Shown: positions 15,447 through 23,091 of the stretch, piece after piece
How positions within the stretch are numbered: position 1 is the stretch's first letter
How the letters are laid out: the number at the start of each line of letters is the position of its first letter
Assembly (NCBI RefSeq): GCF_018101125.2
Contig: NZ_JAELVF020000001.1
Location: forward strand, 3,868,722-3,932,721
Reading direction: 5' to 3'
Source of the DNA: Streptomyces tardus
GTDB lineage: Bacteria; Actinomycetota; Actinomycetes; Streptomycetales; Streptomycetaceae
DNA length: 64,000 nucleotides
Position numbers and translations under genes: made by a program
The notes under the pieces: generated by a model
Databases searched by the model: none
What the model was told of the DNA's origin: nothing
What the model saw: the letters and a program-made list of their open reading frames with translations, nothing else

Positions 15447-16259
15447 GTGACGTCGGCAACTGCTTCCGCTCCGCGCTCCGGCGCCCCCGGGTCGGTGCCC
15501 GAGGTGGGCCCCGCGGTGGGCCGCGCGGTGAACCGCCGCCCCGAGCGCGCTCTGCGCCTCACCAATCGGCTGGCGCTGGCGCTGGGGGCGCTGCTGCTGC
15601 CCGCGCTGGCCTGGTACGCGCTCACCGCCGCCCAGGCGGCGGGCGGCCCGCCGCGCAGCCTCCCGAGTTGGTGGCCGGGTGCCTCCGGCAGCGGTGCGCT
15701 GCCCGGCTCCGACTGGTGGCACACGCTGCGGCAGTGGGCCGAGCCGTCGGCCGGTGAACCGCTCTGGCAGGTGCTCGCCGCAGCAGTGCCCGCGCTGGTG
15801 CTGTTGGCCGCCTCGGTGTGGCTGTACCGGCTGGCGGGCCCGCGGGTGCGTCGATTCCTCGGCGTGCCCGGCGTGCCCGGCGTGCCCGGTGTGCCCGGTG
15901 TGCCCGGTGGGGACGCGCGGCTGCGCGGCACGGCGCTCGCCTCGGCCGTCTCCGCGGACATCCGCGAGGTGGCGGGGGTGCGCCGCGCTCGGGTCACCGT
16001 GCACGGCCGTCCGGGCCGACCGTGGCTGCGACTGTGCGTCACCCTCGATCCCGGCGCCCAACCCGCGGCTGTCCTGCGGGAGTTGGAGGAGCAGGTCGTG
16101 GTGCGTGCCCGTACGTCCTCGGGCCGTGCGGGACTGCGCGCGACGGTGCGGTTGCGGGTGGTCGCGCACCGGCCGAACCGGGTCGCCGAGAGCGCGGCGC
16201 GCGTGCCGCTGCCGAACGGCCCGCGACGCGCCCGGAGTTGGTCCACAACAGGCGGCTGA
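15447..16259 (+). CDS. amaP: AmaP-type membrane anchor for Asp23
   Basis: 270 residues from GTG 15447, preceded by AGGGGGA and starting 1 bp after the previous stop. Two membrane helices (LALALGALLLPALAWYAL near 36-55, and VLAAAVPALVLLAASVWL near 109-128) flank an external Trp/Ser/Gly-rich loop. A cytosolic domain follows (SADIREVAGVRRARVTVHG, LRLCVTLDPG, VLRELEEQVVVRAR). This two-helix plus cytosolic-domain plan is that of AmaP, which tethers Asp23 to the membrane in staphylococci. A five-fold Gly-Val-Pro repeat lies just after the second helix. Symbol given by family resemblance only. Confidence 0.72.
   Translation: MTSATASAPRSGAPGSVPEVGPAVGRAVNRRPERALRLTNRLALALGALLLPALAWYALTAAQAAGGPPRSLPSWWPGASGSGALPGSDWWHTLRQWAEPSAGEPLWQVLAAAVPALVLLAASVWLYRLAGPRVRRFLGVPGVPGVPGVPGVPGGDARLRGTALASAVSADIREVAGVRRARVTVHGRPGRPWLRLCVTLDPGAQPAAVLRELEEQVVVRARTSSGRAGLRATVRLRVVAHRPNRVAESAARVPLPNGPRRARSWSTTGG
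15861..15905 (+). repeat. 9-bp tandem repeat encoding five Gly-Val-Pro units
   Basis: GGCGTGCCC three times then GGTGTGCCC twice, in frame in the AmaP-type gene. It produces an elastin-like flexible linker between the second membrane helix and the cytosolic domain. Near-identical copies suggest recent replication slippage. Confidence 0.95.
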
Positions 16260-16332
16260 ATGTCGTCCGAACTCACGGTCCTTTCCGACTCGATTTACCA
16301 ATTTGCCGTGACATCAAGGGAGTTGGGGCTGC

Positions 16333-16362
16333 TTGGCATGACATCCACGTGACAGCTGTATG
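16333..16362 (+). promoter_or_regulatory. Candidate housekeeping promoter of the subtilase gene
   Basis: TTGGCA at 16333-16338 and TGTATG at 16357-16362 are separated by 18 bp. The start codon is 125 bp downstream, leaving a long leader with relatively AT-rich sequence. Confidence 0.4.
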
Positions 16363-16486
16363 AAGTCCGTGCACATCTCTTGTGGGATTCCTGTACCTCG
16401 GTAAACCTTTCGTGCAGCCGATGCGAATGTCATGTTCGCGTCTGGCGGCCCTCACATTGGCGCACCATCACGAGAAGGAATCTCTG

Positions 16487-18058
16487 ATGACAGTGTTGCG
16501 TTCTTCCAGACGTCGGTTGTCGGTCGCGGTGGTGGCCGCGGCGGCCACCCTCGCCCTCGGCGCCGGCGCACTGCCCGCGGTCGCTGCGGACGGCCCGCAG
16601 GGCACCATCCTGGGCGCGGGTGCTCCCGGGACGATCAAGGACAGCTATCTCGTCACCCTCGACGGGTCCGGCCCTGCCGCGGCATCGGCCAAGGGCCGTG
16701 AGCTGGCCGAGAAGTACGGCGCGAAGATCAAGCTCACCTACCGGGCCGCCCTCAACGGCTACGCGGTCCAACTCACCGAGAAGCAGGCCAGGAAGTTCGC
16801 CGCCGACCAGGCGGTGGAGTCGGTCGTGCAGGACCAGCGGGTCTCCATCGACGCCACCCAGAGCAACCCGCCGTCCTGGGGTCTGGACCGCATCGACCAG
16901 CCCGACCTTCCGCTGGACAACAGCTACACCTATCCGGACTCCGCGGGTGAGGGCGTCACCGCGTACATCGTCGACACCGGAATACGCCACTCCCACTCCG
17001 ACTTCGGCGGACGCGCCGACTTCGGCTTCGACGCCTTCGGCGGGACCGGCAACGACGGCAACGGCCACGGCACCCATGTCGCGGGCACGGTCGGCGGCAC
17101 CGCCCACGGCGTGGCCAAGAAGGTGGACCTGGTCTCGGTGAAGGTGCTCAACGACTCCGGATCCGGCACCATCGCCGGCGTCGTCGCCGGTGTCGACTGG
17201 GTGACCGACAACGCCCAGAAGCCGGCGGTCGCCAACATGAGCCTGGGCGGTGGCGCCAACGCCGCCCTGGACGACGCCGTGCGCAACTCCATCTCCTCGG
17301 GCGTCACCTACGCCGTAGCGGCGGGCAACGACAACCAGAACGCCTCGAACTACTCGCCGGCCAGGGTCGGCGAGGCCCTGACCGTCGGCTCCACCACCCG
17401 TACCGACGCCAGGTCGTCGTTCTCCAACTACGGCGCGATCGTGGACATCTTCGCGCCGGGGTCGGAGATCACCTCTGCCTGGCACACCGGTGACAGCGCG
17501 ACCAACACCATCTCCGGGACCTCGATGGCCGCGCCGCACGTCGCGGGAGCCGCCGCTCTCGTACTCGGCGAGGACGGCTCCGCGAGCCCGGCGGCGGTCG
17601 CCTCCGCACTGGACTCGGCCGCGGTCGACGGCAGGGTGGGCAACCCCGGCAGCGGTTCGCCCAACAAGCTCCTCCAGGTCGGCGGGGGCGGCGGCAGCGA
17701 GCCGGGAGAGCCCGGAACCCGCTTCGAGAACACCGACGACCTCCAGATCCGCGACCTGCGCACGGTCGAGTCCCCGCTGAACGTCACGGGCGTCGCGGGC
17801 AACGCGCCCTCCGGGCTGACCGTGGACGTCGACATCAAGCACAGTTGGATCGGCGACCTGCGGATCGATCTGGTCGCACCGAACGGCACCGCGTACCGCG
17901 TGAAGGACTACGGGCAGGGCGGCAACACCCGTGACCTGAAGCAGAGTTACACGGTGGACGCCTCCACGGTCGCCGCCAACGGCCAGTGGAAGCTGCGGAT
18001 CACCGACAACGCCTACCTCGACACCGGCTACCTCGACTCCTGGGCACTGGAGTTCTGA
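16487..18058 (+). CDS. Secreted S8 subtilisin-like serine protease with P/Homo B domain
   Basis: 523 residues, ATG with GAAGGA upstream. A signal peptide (RRRLSVAVVAAAATLALGAG, cut near AVAADG) precedes an I9 propeptide inhibitor (about 45-125: DSYLVTLDGS ... VESVVQDQRVS). The catalytic triad is D163 (YIVDTGI), H194 (NGHGTHVAG) and S346 (SGTSMAAPHVAG), with oxyanion N281 (AAGNDN); this is the proteinase K-like subfamily. A Gly/Glu linker leads to a C-terminal P/Homo B domain (about 415-523) ending SWALEF, usual in Streptomyces exoproteases for stability. It is monocistronic, with its own promoter and strong terminators. Likely an extracellular protease used for protein feeding or morphological turnover. 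Confidence 0.96.
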   Translation: MTVLRSSRRRLSVAVVAAAATLALGAGALPAVAADGPQGTILGAGAPGTIKDSYLVTLDGSGPAAASAKGRELAEKYGAKIKLTYRAALNGYAVQLTEKQARKFAADQAVESVVQDQRVSIDATQSNPPSWGLDRIDQPDLPLDNSYTYPDSAGEGVTAYIVDTGIRHSHSDFGGRADFGFDAFGGTGNDGNGHGTHVAGTVGGTAHGVAKKVDLVSVKVLNDSGSGTIAGVVAGVDWVTDNAQKPAVANMSLGGGANAALDDAVRNSISSGVTYAVAAGNDNQNASNYSPARVGEALTVGSTTRTDARSSFSNYGAIVDIFAPGSEITSAWHTGDSATNTISGTSMAAPHVAGAAALVLGEDGSASPAAVASALDSAAVDGRVGNPGSGSPNKLLQVGGGGGSEPGEPGTRFENTDDLQIRDLRTVESPLNVTGVAGNAPSGLTVDVDIKHSWIGDLRIDLVAPNGTAYRVKDYGQGGNTRDLKQSYTVDASTVAANGQWKLRITDNAYLDTGYLDSWALEF

Positions 18059-18125
18059 GCCGGCCGCTCCGCGAGGGAGTGAACTGCCCGCGCGGCACCC
18101 GCCGTTGAGGCGCGGTGCGGGCACT

Positions 18126-18168
18126 CGGTTGCGGCATGGGCGGACAGTGTCCGTCGATGCCGCAACCG
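18126..18168. terminator. Nested inverted repeat after the protease gene
   Basis: CGGTTGCGGCAT (18126-18137) pairs perfectly with 18157-18168; the 19-nt loop contains CGGAC/GTCCG. It lies 68 bp after the protease stop codon and probably acts as a terminator or mRNA stabiliser. Confidence 0.6.
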
Positions 18169-18254
18169 GCGTCCGAGCAAACCGACACCCGTGCCGAACC
18201 GAACGCCCGTGCCGAACCGACACCCGTGCACTCCGCGGCACGGCACCGCGCACC

Positions 18255-18291
18255 GCGACAGCCCTCCCGGCCCGACCGGGAGGGCTGTCGC
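18255..18291. terminator. Strong 16-bp terminator hairpin
   Basis: A perfect 16-bp stem (18255-18270 with 18276-18291) and 5-nt loop. It separates the protease gene from the GntR gene. Confidence 0.85.
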
Positions 18292-18454
18292 CGCTCCCGG
18301 CAGCCGGACCCAGGCGGCTGTGGTGGAGTGAGCGTCGCCGTGACCAGTGGTGACTCATCACATCGAGTGAACGCATGGCCTTTCCCGCCGGCCGACGGCA
18401 ACCGCTTGTCAAGCTGTTGCCCACTGTCAACCTCTCGGCCCTCAGGGAGGAACC

Positions 18455-19207
18455 ATGTCCTTCGGTGACCAGCCCGCGTATCTGCGTGTCGCCGGCGATC
18501 TGCGCCAGAAGATCATCGACGGCACCCTCGGTCCGCACGCGCGTCTGCCCTCGCAGGCGCGCATCAGGAGCGAGTACGGAGTCTCGGACACCGTCGCCCT
18601 GGAGGCCCGCAAGGTGCTGATGGCCGAAGGGCTGGTGGAGGGCCGTTCCGGCTCGGGCACCTATGTGCGCGAGCATCCGGTGCAGCGCCGGGTGATCCGC
18701 AGCGGCTATCGCGCTCCCGGGCTCGCCAGCTCCTTTCGCCAGGAGCAGGCCGACGACCGGGTCAAGGGCACCTGGGAGGCGCGCAGCAGTCAGCAGGACG
18801 TCCCGCCGGGAGTGGCCGAGCGACTGCTGCTGACCGCCGGCGACCGCGTCATGCGCACCGAGTACCTCTTCCGCGACGAGGGCGAGCCGGTAATGGTCTC
18901 CACTTCCTGGGAGCCGCTGGCGATCACCGCCCGTACGCCCGTGCTCCTGCCCGAGGAGGGCCCGCTCGGCGGTCAGGGAGTGGTGGAGCGAATGGCCGCC
19001 ATCGGGCAGATTGTGGACAACGTGGTCGAGGAGCTGAGCTCCCGCCCCGGCAGTGCGGACGAGATGACCGCGCTCGGCGGGGTGCCCGGCCACCACGTAC
19101 TGGTGATCACCCGTACGTTCCACGTCGGGGGCCGCCCGGTGGAGACTGCCGACGTGGTGCTGCCCGCCGACCGGGCCAGGGTGCTCTACCACCTGCCGGT
19201 CCGCTGA
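18455..19207 (+). CDS. GntR-family regulator, HutC type (UTRA domain)
   Basis: 250 residues, ATG preceded by GGAGGA. The N-terminal winged helix (about 8-75) includes LRQKIIDGTLGPHARLPSQA, YGVSDTVALEARKVLMAEGL and the wing RSGSGTYV. The UTRA ligand-binding domain (about 95-245) includes DRVMRTEYLFRDEGEPVM, STSWEPL, and the end TFHVGGRPVETADVVLPADR. The ligand cannot be predicted; family members sense sugars phosphates, fatty acids or small regulators. The protein is of a type I remember as well conserved in Streptomyces beside a small SPOR-like gene, as here, which suggests a housekeeping role. Confidence 0.93.
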   Translation: MSFGDQPAYLRVAGDLRQKIIDGTLGPHARLPSQARIRSEYGVSDTVALEARKVLMAEGLVEGRSGSGTYVREHPVQRRVIRSGYRAPGLASSFRQEQADDRVKGTWEARSSQQDVPPGVAERLLLTAGDRVMRTEYLFRDEGEPVMVSTSWEPLAITARTPVLLPEEGPLGGQGVVERMAAIGQIVDNVVEELSSRPGSADEMTALGGVPGHHVLVITRTFHVGGRPVETADVVLPADRARVLYHLPVR

Positions 19208-19481
19208 CCCGCGCTGCGCCGCCCCGCCCGCGACACGTCCCGCCCGCCCGTACGTTCTGTCCCGAGGCGCGCCCCGCCCGCCGTACGTCCGAGCTGCCGC
19301 GCTCCGACCACACCCTTCGGCCCTCGCTCCTCGGCCCCGGTCCCCGAACCCCGGCCTCGCGACGCCGCGTCAACTCCCCACCCGCCCCGGCCGGTTGATC
19401 GAACCCCTCCGCGAGTGGCGGTGGTCTCTCCTTGTGCCAAGTCGACTGCGCTCGGTGAGTCGCACGCGTACGCTCTGGCAT
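19208..19481. other. Intergenic region, cytosine-rich
   Basis: 274 bp, strongly C-rich on the plus strand, with no gene seen. Its right end holds the TACGCT box at 19469-19474 that probably serves the following small ORF pair. Confidence 0.5.
19469..19474 (+). promoter_or_regulatory. -10 box of a probable leaderless transcript
   Basis: TACGCT fits TANNNT and ends 7 nt before the ATG at 19482, so transcription should start at or next to that ATG. No clear -35 element was seen. Confidence 0.45.
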
Positions 19482-19550
19482 ATGCGGATTCTGACGTCGA
19501 GTGCAGTGGTGGTCGTGGTCGGCCGGGGTGTGGGCGGTGGTTTCCGGTGA
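19482..19550 (+). CDS. Possible leaderless 22-residue leader peptide
   Basis: An ATG frame of 22 codons (MRILTSSAVVVVVGRGVGGG plus two residues) begins where the TACGCT box predicts the transcript start and stops in a GTGA overlap with the GTG start of the next gene. The downstream gene's own ribosome-binding site is poor, so coupling through this leader is plausible. The hydrophobic valine run is notable. There is no independent proof that it is translated. Confidence 0.4.
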   Translation: MRILTSSAVVVVVGRGVGGGFR

Positions 19551-19846
19551 ACGAGCGTGTGGACCCGTTGCCGTGGATGGTGATCAGGCAGGACGAGGGC
19601 GGTCGCTACCGGATCGGCCGGTTCGCAACGCTGCTGGAGGCACAGGCGCTCGCCGAGCGGTTGACCGCCCAGAGCGAGCGCGGCGAGCAGGGCCGGGTGC
19701 TGCCCGCCGGGGAGGTCGAGCCGGTCGCCGCGGGCTCCGGTACGGAGGCTGGTCGCGAGCGGGGCGAGGCTCGTACGGTGGGCGCCACCCGGGTGCGTCG
19801 CTATGTGGTCGAGCGTTTGGACTATCCAGGCGGTGACCGAGCCTGA
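19547..19846 (+). CDS. Small conserved SPOR-like protein
   Basis: 99 residues from GTG 19547. The first half (DPLPWMVIRQDEGGRYRIGR, FATLLEAQALAERL) matches a small, common Streptomyces family with the beta-alpha-beta outline of a SPOR domain (glycan binding), but without signal peptide or membrane helix. The second half is a charged Glu/Gly/Arg-rich extension. The frame continues upstream to 19415, but the homologous part begins here. Its start overlaps the 22-codon leader ORF. Function unknown. Confidence 0.75.
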   Translation: MNERVDPLPWMVIRQDEGGRYRIGRFATLLEAQALAERLTAQSERGEQGRVLPAGEVEPVAAGSGTEAGRERGEARTVGATRVRRYVVERLDYPGGDRA

Positions 19847-19953
19847 GCGCGTGCACAATCGGGTATGTGTGCTGTTAGTACAGTTTGTCTTGCTGCTGTG
19901 GGTCGAGCTCGACAGTGCCCCGGCGGCGCCACCCGAGCAGGGACGTGGGCGGA

Positions 19954-22419
19954 GTGAGCGAGGGACCGAGCGCAGCCGATTCGCTGCTCGACACGCTCCC
20001 CATCGGCGTGATCATCCTCGACACCGGCGGCCGGGTGTTGCTGTGGAGCCCCACCATCGAGGACATGCTCGGCTGGAGCGCCGAGGAGGCCACCGGTCAC
20101 CGGTTCGTCGAGTTCCTGGCCTCCGCCGACCGGGAGGCCGATCCCGCCCTCGGCATCTACGGCGAGCTGCGGCGGGGCCGGGTGTGGCGCGGTTTCCTCA
20201 CCGCGGTCCACCGGGACGGGCGCCTCGTGGACACGCAGTCCCAGGCGGCGCTGCTGGAGGACGCGGACGGGGAGCCGTTCATCCTGGCCAACGTGGTCGA
20301 GATCAACCGGCTCCGGGCCATCGAGCACGATCTCGCGGCCCTCGACGCGCTCTTCGACTCCTCCCCGCTCGCCATCGCCCTCTTCGACGAGCGGCGGCGC
20401 TTCGTACGGGTCAACAAGGCGCTGCTGGCCCTGCACAACGCCACCAACGACGAGCTGATCGGCCGCACGGTCGAGGAGGTGCTCCCTTCCTTCATGTCGC
20501 GGGAGATCTCCGACGTGCAGTCCGTGGTGCTGGAGACCGGGCGCACCGTCATCGACATGGTGATGCCCTCCCCGGACGGCAGGGGGGCCCGGTCGGTCTC
20601 CTACGGCCGGCTGACCGACCGCTCCGGCAAGGTCGTCGGGGTCAGCTGCACCATCATGGACATCACCGAGCGCCGCGACGCCGTACAGAACGTGGAACGC
20701 GCCCGCCAGCGGCTGATGCTGCTCGACGACGTCAGCGTCGCACTGGGCGACCTGCTGGACGTCCGCAAGCTCTCCAGGGCGCTGGCCCGCGCGCTGGTGC
20801 CTGGCTTCGCCGACTACGCGGGGGTGATGCTGCGCAGCGAGGTCTTCCAGGGCGACGAACTCCCCGCCGCCCCGCCCCAGTCCGGTGTCCCGCTGCTCCA
20901 ACTCGGTGTGGCCGCGGGCCGCACCGGTCCGGCGGTGGGCCGGATGCTGCGAGCCGGCCAGGACGTGGCGCTGGCGCCCGACTCCTTCTTCGCGACGGTC
21001 CTGCGCAGCGGCAGACCCCATCTGGCGGGCTCACAGCGGGAGTTGCTGGCCGCCACCTACCGCGGCGACCCCAAGGTGCAGGCCGCGCTGGACCTGGACA
21101 TCCACTCGCTGCTCTGCGTTCCGCTCAGCGCCCGCGGCATCGTGCTCGGCCTGCTGGTGATCAGCAGAGCCGGCGAGCGGGAGGGTTTCGACGACGACGA
21201 CGTCGCGCTCACCATGGAGTTGGCCGGCCGCGCCGGCGTCTCGCTGGACAACGCCCGGCTCTACGCACGTGAACGCGAGGGCGCGCTGATGCTGCAACGC
21301 AGCCTGCTGCCCCAGCGGGTGCCCTCGCCGCCCGGGGTACGGGTCGCGGTCCGCTACGTTCCGGGCAGCAGCGGCACCGAGGTGGGCGGCGACTGGTTCG
21401 ACGTCATCCCGCTGGCCGGTGGCCGGGTGGCGCTGGTGGTGGGTGACGTCATGGGGCACGGGCTCAGGGCGGCGGCCACCATGGGACGGCTGCGCACCGC
21501 CGTACGCACCCTCGCCCCGCTCGATCTTCCGCCGCACGAACTGCTGCGCCAGATCAACGACTTGGCCGACGACCTCGCGCAGGGGCCGGAGGAGCCCCTG
21601 ATGGCGACCTGCGTGTACGCCGTCTACGACCCGTCCACCCGTACCGTCAGCCTGGCCAAGGCGGGCCATGTGCCGCCGCTGTTGGTCGGTGCCCCCTCCG
21701 CGGGTGGTGAGCGCGCGGCCGAACTGCTGGAACTGCCGTCCGGGGCGCCGCTGGGAGTGGAGGGCGTCCACTTCGAGTCGGTGGACGTCCGGATCGAGGA
21801 GGGCGCGGTGCTGGTGCTCTACACCGACGGCCTCGTCGAGACGCGGGGCGAGGACATCACCGATGGTCTGGCGCGGCTGAGCGGCCGGCTCACTCGGCAG
21901 ACCGCGGGAGGCCGGCCGTTCGACATCGAGGACGCCTGCGACGACGCCATCGAAATGATCACGCCGCACAGCGACGCCGTCCCCGCGCAGGCGGACGACG
22001 CGGCGCTGCTCATGGCCCAGCTCGGCGGGCTGCCCGACGACTCCTCCGCCAGCTGGACCTTCCCCGCCGAGACGCTCGCGGTGCGCCGGGCCCGGCACGA
22101 GGTCCGTACAACCCTCCAGCGCTGGGGCCTTGAGGAGCTGACGGACGAAGCGGTGCTGCTGGTCAGCGAGTTGTTCACGAACGCGCTGCGGTATGCGCAC
22201 GGCCCCATCGGCGTACGGATGGTGCGGGCCGGTTCGCTGCTCGTCGAGGTCTCCGACCCCCTGCCCGACCCGCCGCGCGAACGCACCCCCGACCCCGACG
22301 ACGAGGGCGGCCGGGGCATTCAGCTCGTGGCACAGTCCGCCCGCCGCTGGGGGACCCGGCGCGGCCCGGCGGGCAAGACGGTCTGGTTCGAACTCTCCCT
22401 GCCCCACTGCCCCGCCTGA
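19954..22419 (+). CDS. Multidomain SpoIIE-type phosphatase (PAS-PAS-GAF-PP2C-HATPase)
   Basis: About 821 residues from GTG 19954; AGGGA lies 10 nt upstream, and an earlier GTG at 19945 is possible. Order: PAS (about 8-110, IGVIILDTGGRVLLWSPTIE), second PAS (about 130-240, DSSPLAIALFDERRRFVRVN), GAF (about 260-420), PP2C/SpoIIE phosphatase (about 440-650) with metal aspartates D480 (VGGDWFDVI) and D498 (VVGDVMGHG), and a C-terminal GHKL ATPase (about 680-815; LLVSELFTNALRYAHG, GGRGIQLV). Such proteins dephosphorylate anti-anti-sigma factors and phosphorylate them with the kinase part, controlling sigma-B-like factors. No anti-anti-sigma gene is nearby. The sensed signal is probably small molecule or redox, via PAS/GAF. 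Confidence 0.93.
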   Translation: MSEGPSAADSLLDTLPIGVIILDTGGRVLLWSPTIEDMLGWSAEEATGHRFVEFLASADREADPALGIYGELRRGRVWRGFLTAVHRDGRLVDTQSQAALLEDADGEPFILANVVEINRLRAIEHDLAALDALFDSSPLAIALFDERRRFVRVNKALLALHNATNDELIGRTVEEVLPSFMSREISDVQSVVLETGRTVIDMVMPSPDGRGARSVSYGRLTDRSGKVVGVSCTIMDITERRDAVQNVERARQRLMLLDDVSVALGDLLDVRKLSRALARALVPGFADYAGVMLRSEVFQGDELPAAPPQSGVPLLQLGVAAGRTGPAVGRMLRAGQDVALAPDSFFATVLRSGRPHLAGSQRELLAATYRGDPKVQAALDLDIHSLLCVPLSARGIVLGLLVISRAGEREGFDDDDVALTMELAGRAGVSLDNARLYAREREGALMLQRSLLPQRVPSPPGVRVAVRYVPGSSGTEVGGDWFDVIPLAGGRVALVVGDVMGHGLRAAATMGRLRTAVRTLAPLDLPPHELLRQINDLADDLAQGPEEPLMATCVYAVYDPSTRTVSLAKAGHVPPLLVGAPSAGGERAAELLELPSGAPLGVEGVHFESVDVRIEEGAVLVLYTDGLVETRGEDITDGLARLSGRLTRQTAGGRPFDIEDACDDAIEMITPHSDAVPAQADDAALLMAQLGGLPDDSSASWTFPAETLAVRRARHEVRTTLQRWGLEELTDEAVLLVSELFTNALRYAHGPIGVRMVRAGSLLVEVSDPLPDPPRERTPDPDDEGGRGIQLVAQSARRWGTRRGPAGKTVWFELSLPHCPA

Positions 22420-23091
22420 GGCGGGTCCCCTGATTCGCCTCGGCCGGGCCGGCGTTCCCGCCCGACCTGAGGCGCCTCCCTTCCGGCGGCGGTCCGCGTC
22501 CTCGGGTCGGACCGGCCGCCCGTCGAGTCGAGACGCACCGGAGTCCGAGCCGGGCCGCGCCGGGTCCCCCAGCGGCGGGCGGGACGGCGTGTGCCGGTGA
22601 CGGTCGGGCGGGCCCGGCGCCCGTCCGGATCGGCCTGCGCCGACTGCCCGTTGTGCCTCCGCCCGTGTCCGGAACTGTCCGTCGAGCGCCGCGCACCTTG
22701 CGCCGCGCAACCCGTGCCTGCATGATCAATTCGGCGTGTCCCGCCCGCTGTTGGGGCGTCCCCGCGCGCTGTGCGCAACCGTGCACGGCGGCGGGCCGGA
22801 GCGGGTCCGAGCGCGTGACCAGCGACGCGTGCACACGAGGGGCGACACACCGGCTTCGGTCGACAAAGCGGCGGGCGGGGGTTCGGGCCCGGTGTCGCTG
22901 GTTATGAGAGAAGAGGAGGGCGGCGACCGATCGCAGGCGTTCGTGACCGGGCGCGAGTGACCGGCAGCTGTCCGTAGTACAACTGAGCAACTGTCGTACG
23001 GCATTGGCGGATACGGGTGTTGCCGCGTCAGGACTCCTGCGAGACTGCGCGCAAAAGGCTCGTGAGCCGGGACGACGGGGAAGGGGCTGCG
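22420..23091. other. Long intergenic region between two phosphatase genes
   Basis: 672 bp without a gene that I can support. Short frames on both strands lack codon bias or recognisable proteins. Base composition turns less extreme from about 22900 to 23010, where the promoter of the following gene should lie (AT-richer stretch GTAGTACAACTGAGCAACTG). Confidence 0.5.

Larger units (their letters stand above)
18059..18454. other. Intergenic region with nested hairpin, 18-bp repeats and terminator
   Basis: 396 bp after the protease gene without a gene. A 12-bp perfect arm (18126-18137/18157-18168) encloses a smaller hairpin (18141-18153). An 18-bp unit repeats 2.7 times from 18182 to 18229, followed by the strong terminator at 18255-18291 and the leader of the GntR gene, where GTTG/CAAC and CTTGTCAAG words near 18409-18430 could be regulator sites. 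Confidence 0.7.

Noticed and set aside
15861..15905. Short regular repeats as a CRISPR array
   Set aside because: Units are 9 bp without spacers and code in frame. The 26-bp repeat at 8911-9010 also has no spacers. No CRISPR or cas gene was seen.
16430..19192. 920-codon open frame on the minus strand
   Set aside because: Opposite the subtilase and GntR genes and across strong terminators; composition typical of a shadow frame.
22736..22960. 74-codon frame between the phosphatase genes
   Set aside because: No ribosome-binding site and an arginine-rich random sequence.
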